Assembly: GCA_964437415.1 (NCBI GenBank)
Contig: CAYTGN010000002.1
Span: 124,001 to 188,000, forward strand
Direction: 5' to 3'
DNA length: 64,000 nt
Source: CADEDV01 sp964437415
Lineage (GTDB): Bacteria; Bacteroidota; Bacteroidia; Chitinophagales; Chitinophagaceae
Shown: piece after piece, positions 8,222 to 16,563 of the stretch
How positions within the stretch are numbered: position 1 is the stretch's first letter
Layout: every line of letters begins with the position of its first letter
The notes under the pieces: model-generated
Database searches by the model: none
The model's input: the letters and a program-made list of their open reading frames with translations, nothing else
Told to the model about the DNA's origin: nothing
Made by a program: the position numbers and the translations under genes

Positions 8222-8905
8222 TCAGTTTACATTATAAACACCTAATTGTGCCAGGTAGTTATCTGCCTGGTTGCCATATTGAGTGAAAGGATATTTCTCT
8301 TTTAGTTCTTTATAAAGACTTATAGCTTCTTTCTGATCTTTTAACATACGATCTGCAAGAAAAGCTGCCAGAAACAAGGCTTCAGAAGAAGCGGCTTTGT
8401 CAGCTTCAAAATGACGGGCTGCTTTCTTGTAGGAATCGAGAGCCTCTTTTCCTTTTCCCTGGTCAGCATAGGCATCTCCCAAAAGTTTATAAGCTCTTGC
8501 CTGCACAGGTTTGGAACTGGTGCTGAATTTTTTCAGGTGTTTAACAGCATTATCATTGTCGTTAAGTTTGATATAGCAAACACCGGCATAATAATGCGCC
8601 TGGTTGGCCGCTTCTGTGCCGCCATATTTGCTGATAACCCGCAGGAAGCCGGGATGCTGACCATCCCCGTTTAACGCAAGGTTCAACGAATCCATCCTGA
8701 AATATTCTTCTGCTTTGTAAATAGCTTCACGGCCTTTGGTTTCATTCGGGCCTTTAATGAAATATTTATAGCCCAGCCAGCCGCCGGCACCCATTATCAC
8801 CACAGTGCAGGCGATCATGATCGTCTTGCTGTTCCGTGTCCAGAAGTCTTTGGCTTTGGCCATCATTTCTTCACCGCTCAATTCCACTTTTTTCTTTTCT
8901 GCCAT
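8222..8905 (-). CDS. Membrane-anchored TPR protein (YfgM-like)
   Basis: This 227-residue protein has a short charged cytoplasmic start, one transmembrane helix (about residues 28-48, KTIMIACTVVIMGAGGWLGY) and tetratricopeptide-type helices behind it (AHYYAGVCYIKLND, ARAYKLLGDAYADQGKG, SEALFLAAFLADRM). The arrangement resembles YfgM, an ancillary protein of the SecYEG translocon and periplasmic chaperone network. The match is by layout, so function is tentative. It lies between pdhA and ribH in one transcription unit. Confidence 0.8.
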   Translation of the reverse strand: MAEKKKVELSGEEMMAKAKDFWTRNSKTIMIACTVVIMGAGGWLGYKYFIKGPNETKGREAIYKAEEYFRMDSLNLALNGDGQHPGFLRVISKYGGTEAANQAHYYAGVCYIKLNDNDNAVKHLKKFSTSSKPVQARAYKLLGDAYADQGKGKEALDSYKKAARHFEADKAASSEALFLAAFLADRMLKDQKEAISLYKELKEKYPFTQYGNQADNYLAQLGVYNVN

Positions 8906-8946
8906 AATCGGGGTTTCTGTTTGTGTTATTTATTTTTTGAGATTGA

Positions 8947-9942
8947 TTAGTCGGTAATAAAAGGATAGTTTTGGTCCACATACACATCTTTCAGCACTTC
9001 ATCATCTTCCGGCCAGGGGCTTTCTTCAGCAAACTTCACAGATTCAGCCACAATTTCATCCACTCTTTTATCAATGGCGTCTATTTCTGCCTGTGTGGCA
9101 TATTTCTTTTTCAGGATTGTTTTCAGCACCTGCTGAATGGGGTCTTTATCCTTGTATTCGTCCACCTCTTCTTTGGTTCTGTATTTTTGCGGATCGCTGA
9201 TAGAGTGCCCTTTATAGCGATATGTTTTAATTTCCAATAAGGTGGGGCCGCCCTTTTCTCTTGCCCTTTTCACAGCCCGGCTGACGCCTTCATGCACCGC
9301 TTCTGGGCTCATGCCATCAACTGCATCAGCAGGCATTTCGTAAGCATCACCCAGCTTGTAAATATCCACTACGTTGGAAGTACGTTCAACCGAAGTACCC
9401 ATGGCGTAGTTGTTATTTTCGCAGATAAATATCACCGGCAGTTTCCACAGCATCGCCAGGTTAAAGGTCTCGTGCAAAATACCCTGCCGTGCAGCGCCAT
9501 CACCAAAATAGCAGAGCACCACATTATCTGTTCCCCGGTATTGCTCGGCAAATGCCAGCCCTGCACCCGTTCCGATCTGTGCACCCACAATTCCATGGCC
9601 GCCATAGAAACCTACGTCTTTGCCAAAGAAGTGCATACTTCCGCCCTTTCCTTTGGCACAGCCAGTAGCTTTTCCATACAACTCAGCCATACAACTATTG
9701 ACAGAAACGCCTTTTGCTATCGCCAGTCCGTGGTCACGGTAAGCAGTGATCATCAAATCTTCGGGGCGGGTGGCGGTCATACATCCGGCAGCAATGGCTT
9801 CCTGGCCAATATAGGCATGGAAAAAACCGCGGATCTTGCCTTCCATTTTGTATTTCTCTTCCGCCATCAGTTCAAACTGGCGGATCAGTTGCATCAACTC
9901 GTACCAGTACAGGTATGTTTCCTTTGAGAATTGGGTTGCCAC
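8947..9942 (-). CDS. pdhA: Pyruvate dehydrogenase E1 component, alpha subunit
   Basis: The 331-residue subunit binds thiamine diphosphate and decarboxylates pyruvate together with the beta subunit in the pyruvate dehydrogenase complex. The ThDP motif runs from GDGAARQG to the NNNYAMGTSV segment (about residues 148-183). Other marks are the family start YLYWYELMQLIRQFE, IGQEA, and the phosphorylation-loop-like RYKGHSISDPQKYR. It is the first gene of a four-gene minus run; pdhB is not adjacent, which is common in this phylum. Confidence 0.96.
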   Translation of the reverse strand: MATQFSKETYLYWYELMQLIRQFELMAEEKYKMEGKIRGFFHAYIGQEAIAAGCMTATRPEDLMITAYRDHGLAIAKGVSVNSCMAELYGKATGCAKGKGGSMHFFGKDVGFYGGHGIVGAQIGTGAGLAFAEQYRGTDNVVLCYFGDGAARQGILHETFNLAMLWKLPVIFICENNNYAMGTSVERTSNVVDIYKLGDAYEMPADAVDGMSPEAVHEGVSRAVKRAREKGGPTLLEIKTYRYKGHSISDPQKYRTKEEVDEYKDKDPIQQVLKTILKKKYATQAEIDAIDKRVDEIVAESVKFAEESPWPEDDEVLKDVYVDQNYPFITD

Positions 9943-9961
9943 CGGCTAAAAATTTGAGGGG

Positions 9962-9969
9962 CAAAAATA
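9962..9969 (-). promoter_or_regulatory. -7 promoter box of pdhA (TATTTTTG)
   Basis: The minus strand reads TATTTTTG, matching TAnnTTTG, about 20 bases before the pdhA start. No clear -33 TTTG is seen at the usual spacing. Confidence 0.4.
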
Positions 9970-10082
9970 AGGGTAAAAAAGGAAATTCAGACTTTTGATT
10001 TTTAGGGAATTAACCCGTTTTGGAACAGTCTTCCCGGGGTTTTCTTAATGTGTGCTTTTCAACGGCTATCTTGCATGGCCTG

Positions 10083-11162
10083 ATGCTTAGATTGGAATCC
10101 ATATCACTGCTCCAGTTCAAAAACTACAGCCAGCAGTCTTTCACTTTTACGGAAAAAATTGTGGGCATATGTGGCCGCAACGGTGTGGGAAAAACCAACC
10201 TGCTGGATGCAATTCACTACCTCTGTTTCACCAAAAGCTATTTTACCCGTGACAGCCACAATGTGCAGCAGGGTAAAAACGGGTTCAGGATAGAAGGCAA
10301 TCTTGTTTTGATGGGCAAACCTGAAAAAGCAGTTTGTATTCTCCGGGAAACAGGGAAAAAGGAATTTTCGATTGACGACATCTCTTACGAAAAATTCTCC
10401 CGGCATATCGGGCACTATCCTTGTGTCGTTATTGCGCCTGACGATGCGCTGCTCATCACCGGCAGCAGTGAGGAAAGAAGAAAATTCTTAGACGCTTTGC
10501 TTTCGCAAATTGACAGCGCCTACCTGCAACACCTGATCACCTACAGCAAAGTGCTGCAACAACGCAACTCATTGCTGAAAGCGTTTGCTGACAGCGGGCA
10601 AAAAGATCTTTCGTTGCTGGATGTGCTGGACGGGCAATTAGCCAAACCGGGCTCATACATTTTTGATAAACGAAAGGAATTTCTTGTCTCCTTTCTTCCG
10701 GTGGTAAAACATCTTTACCAGGAAATTGCCCGCCAGCAGGAAGAGATCAGCCTGTTTTATGAAAGTGAATTGTTGCAGGCCTCTTTTGAGGAACTGCTGT
10801 CCGCCACCCGGCAGAAAGATTTTTATTCACAACGCACCAGTTCCGGCATTCACAGGGATGAACTAGAAATGTATCTTGGCAAGCAGCTTTTCCGCAACAT
10901 CGCCTCGCAAGGCCAGCGAAAGAGCCTGCTATTTGCCCTGAAACTGGCAGAAATGGAAGTACTGAAAAAAGAAAAACATTTTGCCCCCCTCCTGCTGCTG
11001 GATGATGTGTTTGAAAAACTGGATGAAGACCGCATCAGTAACCTTTTGCAAAAAGTGTGTGTGGAAAATGAAGGTCAGGTGTTTATTACGGACACTAACG
11101 AAGAAAGGCTGCGGCAGCATCTTGACACATTGCATGTTCAGTACCAGTTGCTGCTATTGTAA
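10083..11162 (+). CDS. recF: DNA replication and repair protein RecF
   Basis: This 359-residue ABC-type ATPase loads RecA at single-strand gaps with RecO and RecR. Walker A is GRNGVGKT (residues 31-38), the signature-like SSEERRKFLD lies near residue 128, and Walker B is LLLLDDVFEKLD near 305. I used the ATG at 10083, where MLRLESISL matches the normal RecF N-terminus. It is divergent from pdhA and followed by a DUF721 gene. Confidence 0.96.
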   Translation: MLRLESISLLQFKNYSQQSFTFTEKIVGICGRNGVGKTNLLDAIHYLCFTKSYFTRDSHNVQQGKNGFRIEGNLVLMGKPEKAVCILRETGKKEFSIDDISYEKFSRHIGHYPCVVIAPDDALLITGSSEERRKFLDALLSQIDSAYLQHLITYSKVLQQRNSLLKAFADSGQKDLSLLDVLDGQLAKPGSYIFDKRKEFLVSFLPVVKHLYQEIARQQEEISLFYESELLQASFEELLSATRQKDFYSQRTSSGIHRDELEMYLGKQLFRNIASQGQRKSLLFALKLAEMEVLKKEKHFAPLLLLDDVFEKLDEDRISNLLQKVCVENEGQVFITDTNEERLRQHLDTLHVQYQLLLL

Positions 11163-11174
11163 AACTTAAAGCAT

Positions 11175-11202
11175 TCAACTTATCAACCTGTCAACCCTTC
11201 AC
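11175..11202 (+). repeat. Octanucleotide array TCAACNNN before the DUF721 gene
   Basis: TCAAC recurs at spacing 8 three times, then TCAC. The array lies between recF and the start of the next gene. It differs in period from most other arrays of the window. Confidence 0.6.
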
Positions 11203-11220
11203 TTTTCCTACCTTTACCCC

Positions 11221-11502
11221 GTGGGTGAATATTCGATTTCAGATGCTATCAATGAATTTTTGAGCCAGAGCCGCATCAAAGGCGGCATACAGGCCCTGCA
11301 AATACATGATGTGTGGGGACAGATCATGGGGAAGACCATTGCCCGCTATACAGACAAGCTTCAGATCATCGGCGACAAGCTGATCATTACAACAACTGTT
11401 GCCCCGTTAAAACATGAATTGATTTATCAAAAAGAAAAAATAAAACAGCGGGTGAATGAGGCGCTGGGGCAGCGGGTGGTGAATGAGGTGATCATTCAAT
11501 AG
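11221..11502 (+). CDS. DUF721 (DciA-like) protein, GTG start
   Basis: The 93-residue protein has the DUF721 core (HDVWGQIMGKTIARYTDKL, LIITTTVAPLKHEL). Members related to DciA help load the replicative helicase, which fits its place after recF. The GTG at 11221 gives VGEYSISDAINEFL, the usual start of Bacteroidota homologues; no upstream ATG is available in frame. It is convergent with the ABC permease gene. Confidence 0.85.
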   Translation: MGEYSISDAINEFLSQSRIKGGIQALQIHDVWGQIMGKTIARYTDKLQIIGDKLIITTTVAPLKHELIYQKEKIKQRVNEALGQRVVNEVIIQ

Positions 11503-11588
11503 TTCAACATGTTCAAGAAGTTCAATGGGTTTAATAGGTTATAGCTTTAACTTCTGAAACATTTTAAACCTCTTGAACTCATTAAACT
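11503..11588. repeat. Inverted pair of 9-base arrays filling a convergent intergenic gap
   Basis: The left array (11503-11540) has about four units of TTCAANNNG type. The right array (11549-11588) has four similar units, but on the opposite strand. The pair fills the gap from one stop codon to the other and can fold into an imperfect hairpin, so it may also act as a terminator. Confidence 0.75.
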
Positions 11589-12637
11589 TATTCCACACTC
11601 ACTCTCGGGTCTATGACTCCATAGAGTATATCAGCAAGAATATTTATAAGAATAAAGAAAGTCGCTGCAACTAAAACCGATCCCATCACCACGGGGTAAT
11701 CTAATTTTTCCAAAGCATCCACTGTCACTTTTCCAATTCCCTGCCAGCCAAAAATGTATTCAACAAAGAAGGCCCCGGCGAGTAATTCAGCAAACCAGCC
11801 GGTGATGGCAGTAATAACCGGATTCAATGCATTGCGAAGACCATGCTTCCAGATAACCTTTCTTTTGCTTAACCCTTTTGCATAAGCAGTACGGATATAA
11901 TCCTGGTCCAGCACATCCAGCATGGCGCTACGGGTCAGTTGAGTGATGATGGCCAATGGTCGAATACCCAGCGTAATAGCAGGGAGAATTAAATTCTGCA
12001 GCGACAACTTTCTCTCTCCTGTCACATCATCAATTTCAAACCAACTGCCGGAAATATGCAGGCCTGTCCAGTCGCTTAGCACAAAACCAAACAGGTAAGC
12101 AATGATGATACCCATAAAAAAAGAGGGGGCCGAAATACCAATAATGCTTGAAAAGATCGCCGAGGTATCCACCCATGTATTTTGTTTTACGGCAGCCAGC
12201 ACCCCTAACGGGATACCGATGAGAATGGCAATAAACATGGCAGCCGCTGCTAACAACAAAGTCCCGGGCAATGCCTGCATCAGTATGCTCCATACATCTC
12301 TTTTGGTCTGGTAGGATTTGCGGAGATAGGGCAATTTAACGCCAAGCTTTTTTTCACCCCCAATGAAAATACCTTTGAGATTTTTATTTTTTATTTCTTC
12401 TTTGGTATGAAAACATATGGGAGAAACATCATTGAGATAAAAAACAAATTGCTTCCATTTTGGCTGGTCGAGATAAAGCTCTTTCCGGATATTAGCCTGG
12501 GTGGTGGAATCACCGCTTTGTCCCATCACCAATCTCGACGGGTCGCCAAATCCCTGAAATAAGAAAAACACCAGCATCACCACTCCCACCAGCACCAGCA
12601 GGCCATAGAATAGTTTTTTGCCGATGTAGCGTAACAT
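11588..12637 (-). CDS. ABC transporter permease (DppB/OppB type)
   Basis: This 349-residue inner-membrane protein is the first permease of a peptide/nickel-type ABC importer. It has an N-terminal helix (about 10-30), a periplasmic domain, and the conserved permease block with GIPLGVLAAVKQNT, the coupling-helix EAA-like region YIRTAYAKGLSKRKVIWKHGLRNALNPVIT, and VEYIFGWQGIGKV. Its start overlaps the stop of the BT_3928-type gene by one base (TAATG). No second permease, ATPase or binding protein is seen here; in this phylum such subunits are often encoded apart. Confidence 0.93.
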   Translation of the reverse strand: MLRYIGKKLFYGLLVLVGVVMLVFFLFQGFGDPSRLVMGQSGDSTTQANIRKELYLDQPKWKQFVFYLNDVSPICFHTKEEIKNKNLKGIFIGGEKKLGVKLPYLRKSYQTKRDVWSILMQALPGTLLLAAAAMFIAILIGIPLGVLAAVKQNTWVDTSAIFSSIIGISAPSFFMGIIIAYLFGFVLSDWTGLHISGSWFEIDDVTGERKLSLQNLILPAITLGIRPLAIITQLTRSAMLDVLDQDYIRTAYAKGLSKRKVIWKHGLRNALNPVITAITGWFAELLAGAFFVEYIFGWQGIGKVTVDALEKLDYPVVMGSVLVAATFFILINILADILYGVIDPRVSVE

Positions 12638-13842
12638 TACTGGTTGTTGGTTACTGGTTGCTGGTTGTTCGTATCGGGTTGTGGCTGCATTTCTGGTTCA
12701 GGCAGTAGCTGAGCAGCCAGTGGTTTTATCATATTGGTCACATCATCAATCTTCTTATAACTCTTCTTTTCAACAATCTTTCCTTCCTGCAACAAATAAA
12801 CACAAGGACTGGTTCTTGCAGCTGTGCGAATGGCAGTGAAATCACATTTCAGCAGGGGCACATCTGCAAAGGATGTGCCTTTGAATTTTTCTGCCGCTTC
12901 GGTCATGCCGGTAACTACGAAATAAACAGGGATATTTTTGGATTTTGCGGTTGCATACAATTCTTCAAAATCTTTTTCCCATTTACCCACCGATACATTA
13001 AAGTTTTCAATGAATGTCAACAAGGCATAAGGGTGTGATAATATAATCTGTGTAGAATCAATATCAGTTACACCTGACAAGGCCAAACCTTTAATCGGCG
13101 GTTCATTATTCTTTCCTTTTCGCACCACTTTATCATAGCGGCTAAGAAACTTGTAGGTGTCTGCGTTGAAATCACCGGGGAATTTATCCGCCGTAAACTC
13201 TACCTGTTTTCCTTCTTTTTCATACACAAATGTGATTACCGTACTGTCAGGAACAGCATCCGCCGGCATTTTCATTTTTTCAGGAATACTATTTCCTTTT
13301 TTATACGGGAGGCAATCTACAGGTGGCAGATATGTGAGGCTATACCATTGCAAACCGAAGCTAAACGCTGTCACCAACAGCATAAGACCCGTATTGATCT
13401 TGTTCTTGTCACTGAACAATGGCCTGATCTTGTCTCTTTGCCAGAAAAGGAAACCGATCAGTGAGGTGAGCAATACATCCTTTAAGAAAGAAACCAGCGG
13501 GGTGATAGGAATGCAATCGCCAAAACAACCGCAATTTTTGAATTTACCCGACAGGTAAGCATAACCTGTAAGAAAAGTGAAAAAGATGATAAGCAATAAC
13601 AGCAACCAGCTAAAGAGCCTGATCCTCCAGCCCAGCAACAATGCAAACCCGGCGATGATCTCAAAAGCATTCATCAGGATGGAAAAAAGCAATGTGTGAG
13701 AATTGAACTGTGACATGCCCCACAGGTCAAAAAACTCCTGCATTTTGTAGCTGAGACCAAGCGGATCAATGGCCTTTACCAGTCCGGAGAAAATGAACAA
13801 CACTCCGACAATGATCCTTGTAACAGTGATTGCTGTCTTCAT
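12637..13842 (-). CDS. BT_3928-type protein: DoxX membrane domain plus thioredoxin-like domain
   Basis: The 401-residue protein has four predicted membrane helices in the N-terminal DoxX/MauE-like part (residues 1-150, with GYAYLSGKFKNCGCFGDCIP holding a CGCFGDC cluster). A periplasmic region related to the TlpA/thioredoxin fold follows, without an obvious CxxC. The arrangement suggests a membrane redox or sulfur-handling protein; the exact role is unknown. The last residues (TNNQQPVTNNQ) come from a heptamer array that also supplies the stop codon. It lies between DUF1599 and the permease. Confidence 0.85.
   Translation of the reverse strand: MKTAITVTRIIVGVLFIFSGLVKAIDPLGLSYKMQEFFDLWGMSQFNSHTLLFSILMNAFEIIAGFALLLGWRIRLFSWLLLLLIIFFTFLTGYAYLSGKFKNCGCFGDCIPITPLVSFLKDVLLTSLIGFLFWQRDKIRPLFSDKNKINTGLMLLVTAFSFGLQWYSLTYLPPVDCLPYKKGNSIPEKMKMPADAVPDSTVITFVYEKEGKQVEFTADKFPGDFNADTYKFLSRYDKVVRKGKNNEPPIKGLALSGVTDIDSTQIILSHPYALLTFIENFNVSVGKWEKDFEELYATAKSKNIPVYFVVTGMTEAAEKFKGTSFADVPLLKCDFTAIRTAARTSPCVYLLQEGKIVEKKSYKKIDDVTNMIKPLAAQLLPEPEMQPQPDTNNQQPVTNNQ
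12639..12666 (-). repeat. Heptanucleotide array forming the C-terminus of the BT_3928-type gene
   Basis: Four units, read on the minus strand as AACCAGY or AACCAAC, code for Asn/Gln-rich residues and the stop codon. The neighbouring permease start overlaps the array edge. Confidence 0.8.
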
Positions 13843-13845
13843 AAA

Positions 13846-14385
13846 TTAATTTTTATCCATCAGTATCAGCGCAAAAACGGCGTAATTGATAATATCCAGG
13901 TAATTCGCATCTATACCTTCACTGATGATCGTTTTTCCTTCGTTGGCCAGTATCTGGCGGATGCGCTGCAGTTTCATCAGGATGAGGTCAACAAAGCTTT
14001 CCTGGCTCATGCTTCGCCATGCTTCACCATAATCATGATTCTTATCCTGCATCAGTCTTTTGGCAATGGCGATATTCTTTTCATATAAAGATGAAACCTG
14101 GTCAATTTCCAATTCCTCGGGTGCATCGGCAGCCAATTGCAGTTGCATAAGCCCTATTGCTGCATAATTGATAATGCCTTTGAATTCAGCGGCAATATCA
14201 TCAGCCACTTTCTGTTGTCCCTTTTCCTGTATGGTACGGATGCGCTGGGCTTTGATAAAGATCTGGTCAACGATGGAAATGGTGCGAAGCACCCGCCATG
14301 CAGTACCATAGTCAATGGTCTTCTGTAAAAATATCTCTTTGCAGAAACGGATCGCCTGGTCGTATTGCTGGTTGGTAGTTGTCAT
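13846..14385 (-). CDS. DUF1599 protein with duplicated domain
   Basis: The 179-residue protein holds two tandem copies of the DUF1599 (nucleotide modification associated) domain. The copies share a DYGxAWR core: TIDYGTAWRVLR near residue 27 and NHDYGEAWRSMS near 118. Both then show KxQRIRxI and GIINYA or DIINYA. In Bacteroidota this gene commonly sits next to folP and the BT_3928-type gene, as here. The biochemical role is not established. It is divergent from folP and ends 3 bases before the next gene of its run. Confidence 0.85.
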   Translation of the reverse strand: MTTTNQQYDQAIRFCKEIFLQKTIDYGTAWRVLRTISIVDQIFIKAQRIRTIQEKGQQKVADDIAAEFKGIINYAAIGLMQLQLAADAPEELEIDQVSSLYEKNIAIAKRLMQDKNHDYGEAWRSMSQESFVDLILMKLQRIRQILANEGKTIISEGIDANYLDIINYAVFALILMDKN

Positions 14386-14395
14386 AAAAAAACAA

Positions 14396-14467
14396 GCGGC
14401 GAGCGACGGGTAGCGAGTGGATGTTCATTGTTTTTATCCCTACCAGCTACATGCTATTTCCTACTCC
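14396..14467. repeat. Inverted pair of heptamer arrays between DUF1599 and folP
   Basis: Left units (14396-14423) are GAGCGAC- and GGGTAGC-like. Right units (14440-14467), read on the minus strand, are GNNNTAG-like, for example TGGTAGG. They face each other over a 16-base spacer between two divergent starts. Confidence 0.65.
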
Positions 14468-14501
14468 CCTAACTTAGCTTCAAAAATAACGAACAAAGCC
14501 G

Positions 14502-15332
14502 ATGTTCACACTCAATTGCAGGGGAAGATTGCTGGCAGTGGATAAACCAGTGCTCATGGGGATAATCAATCTTACTCCTGATTCTTTTTATAAAGGCAGC
14601 CGTGTTGACAGCGCTGATATTGCGTTGATGCAGGCTGAGCAAATGTTGAAGGATGGCGCCAGCATTCTTGACTTAGGCGGGCAAAGCACAAGACCGGGTA
14701 GCATTATATTGCCGGAGGAGGAGGAACTGCAAAGGGTGATACCTGCAGTTCAAGCGATCAGCAACCGATTTCCCGAAGCCTTTATTTCAGTTGACACTTA
14801 TTATGCAAAAGTTGCTATCGAAGCCGTGGCAGCAGGGGCATGTATAGTAAACGACATCAGCGCTGGCAGCATTGACAACAGATTGATACCGGCGGTGGCA
14901 TCCCTGCATGTACCTTATGTACTGATGCATATGCAGGGCACACCGCAAACCATGCAACAAAACCCGGCATATAAAAATGTTACTACCGAAGTGCTTGATT
15001 TTTTTATCAGCAAGAAACAGGAACTACTTGATGCAGGTATTCATGACATCATTATTGATCCTGGTTTTGGATTTGGGAAAACAGTTGAGCACAATTTCTG
15101 CCTGCTGAAAAATCTTTCCGTTTTTAAAATGCTGCATTGTCCTTTGCTCCTGGGTATTTCCCGCAAATCCATGATCAATAAAACACTGGGCATCACTCCT
15201 GATAAAGCTTTGAACGGAACCACTGTATTAAATACAATCGGGATGATGAACGGAGCTTCTATTTTGCGGGTGCATGATGTGAAAGAAGCAGCAGAAGCCG
15301 TTCTTCTTTTCAACCAGTACAGCATGACCTGA
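14502..15332 (+). CDS. folP: Dihydropteroate synthase
   Basis: The 276-residue enzyme condenses p-aminobenzoate with dihydropterin pyrophosphate in folate synthesis and is the sulfonamide target. All signature loops are visible: GIINLTPDSFYKGSR, DLGGQSTRPGS, SVDTYYAKVA, VNDISAG, MHMQGTPQTMQ, IIDPGFGFGKT and GISRKSM. Length is normal. In many Bacteroidota the diadenylate cyclase gene follows; here it does not. Confidence 0.97.
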   Translation: MFTLNCRGRLLAVDKPVLMGIINLTPDSFYKGSRVDSADIALMQAEQMLKDGASILDLGGQSTRPGSIILPEEEELQRVIPAVQAISNRFPEAFISVDTYYAKVAIEAVAAGACIVNDISAGSIDNRLIPAVASLHVPYVLMHMQGTPQTMQQNPAYKNVTTEVLDFFISKKQELLDAGIHDIIIDPGFGFGKTVEHNFCLLKNLSVFKMLHCPLLLGISRKSMINKTLGITPDKALNGTTVLNTIGMMNGASILRVHDVKEAAEAVLLFNQYSMT

Positions 15333-15341
15333 AAAAAGAAA

Positions 15342-15359
15342 GAGCAACAAAAGTTGCTC
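15342..15359 (-). terminator. Terminator hairpin GAGCAAC/GTTGCTC for minus-strand transcripts
   Basis: A perfect 7-bp stem with a 4-base loop is followed on the minus strand by a T-rich tract. It lies downstream of a candidate small ORF and the FKBP gene. Confidence 0.65.
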
Positions 15360-15450
15360 CTTGCACAGGACATTGTAATCAAGCCTTTATGGCTATTCAA
15401 CAGGATTGGATCATATATGGTCGGTGCAAAAAGTACGGCGGTGGCATACT

Positions 15451-15570
15451 TCACTTTTTCAGAGGGCGGAAACTGTCTGGACCTTGGACTAAAAACGGAG
15501 CCACAATAAACGGATCAGCTACTTGTCTTACATCCGTTTCAAGAATATAAAATTGCAGGATTTTTTTCAT
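15451..15570 (-). CDS. Candidate small protein, 39 residues
   Basis: The frame starts with MKKILQFYILETDVRQVADP and ends in RPLKK. It begins 49 bases after the stop of the FKBP lipoprotein gene, on the same strand, and is followed about 90 bases later by a good terminator. I do not recognise a family. The composition is protein-like, with no signal peptide or clear membrane helix. It could be a real small gene or chance; support is only positional. Confidence 0.35.
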   Translation of the reverse strand: MKKILQFYILETDVRQVADPFIVAPFLVQGPDSFRPLKK

Positions 15571-15619
15571 ATAATCGCAAAAAATAGTTGAGCCCCATCA
15601 AAATCTTTATTTTCCTCAA

Positions 15620-16555
15620 TTACTGCGCAATGGGATTGTCAGATACTTCCAGTAATTCCACATCAAACTTCAATGCTTCAAAAGGTCTGAACGAAGAATT
15701 GGGGTTGTCGCCATATGCGAGGAAACCGGGAATGAATAAAGTGCCTTTGCCTCCCTGTTTGAAAAGCAGCAAGCCTTCATCCCAACCGCGGATGGCCTGT
15801 CCCATGCCTAACTGGAAGGGATAGACTCCGGATTCAAATGTGCTGTCGGTGGCAATTACTTTGCCGGTATATTTTACTTTGATGAATTTGCCATTCACCG
15901 CAGCTTTGCCGGTACCCTGTTCTGCTATATGCACAAAAGTCCCTTTTCCGGTTTTTTGCGCATTGATACTTTTTGACTTGAGGAAATCCTCCATTTGCTT
16001 CAGTTGTTTACCGATCTCTCCTTTCTCTTCAAGCTCTTTGTCCTGCTGATCATAGATGGCTTCACGTTGTTTGGCCATTTCCTGCATTTGTCTTGGACGG
16101 TCTCTTTCCATTTCGGCATTGTAATCTGCCTGGGCAATACTGTCAATGTCGAAAACCCCGGTAATTTTAATATGAGTGGTAAGACGGTCGCCTTTTTTAA
16201 CGTTGGGTGGCAACTGGGCCCCTTTATTAATAAGAGTATCTGTGATCTGTACAGTAACGGCACTGTCTCCCACTCTCATCATGGTCAGAATCTCAAGCAG
16301 ATTATAGGGAGGCTCACCCACTGTGAACGGTTTTGCATAACCGGGCACCCTGTCATAACTGCTGTACAATACCGAATCATTCAGTTTGGTAATGACATGG
16401 AATTTCACGATCTGTCCTTCCCGGATCAAAGAATCATTGCCTTTACCGGGAAAAATGATATATAATAAACCACTTCTGGTTTTACGGTAGTCCATTTTTT
16501 TGCAACCTACAGCCGCAACCAGGACGATCAACATTAAAAAACTGATCTTTTTCAT
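15620..16555 (-). CDS. FKBP-type peptidyl-prolyl isomerase, lipoprotein
   Basis: The 311-residue protein has a lipoprotein signal peptide with lipobox VAAVGC (Cys18). A first FKBP-like region (about 30-130) is degenerate, a coiled, charged linker (about 145-195) follows, and the C-terminal FKBP domain (about 205-305) holds VKYTGKVIATDSTFESG, MGQAIRGWDEGL and FIPGFLAYGDNPNSSFRPFE. It probably assists folding in the periplasm at the outer membrane. A cluster with nrnA (9 bases upstream) suggests co-transcription. Confidence 0.92.
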   Translation of the reverse strand: MKKISFLMLIVLVAAVGCKKMDYRKTRSGLLYIIFPGKGNDSLIREGQIVKFHVITKLNDSVLYSSYDRVPGYAKPFTVGEPPYNLLEILTMMRVGDSAVTVQITDTLINKGAQLPPNVKKGDRLTTHIKITGVFDIDSIAQADYNAEMERDRPRQMQEMAKQREAIYDQQDKELEEKGEIGKQLKQMEDFLKSKSINAQKTGKGTFVHIAEQGTGKAAVNGKFIKVKYTGKVIATDSTFESGVYPFQLGMGQAIRGWDEGLLLFKQGGKGTLFIPGFLAYGDNPNSSFRPFEALKFDVELLEVSDNPIAQ

Positions 16556-16563
16556 TTGTTTGT

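Noticed and set aside
15041..15454. 137-codon open frame antisense to folP
   Set aside because: A shadow of the folP coding sequence; no family or start site support.
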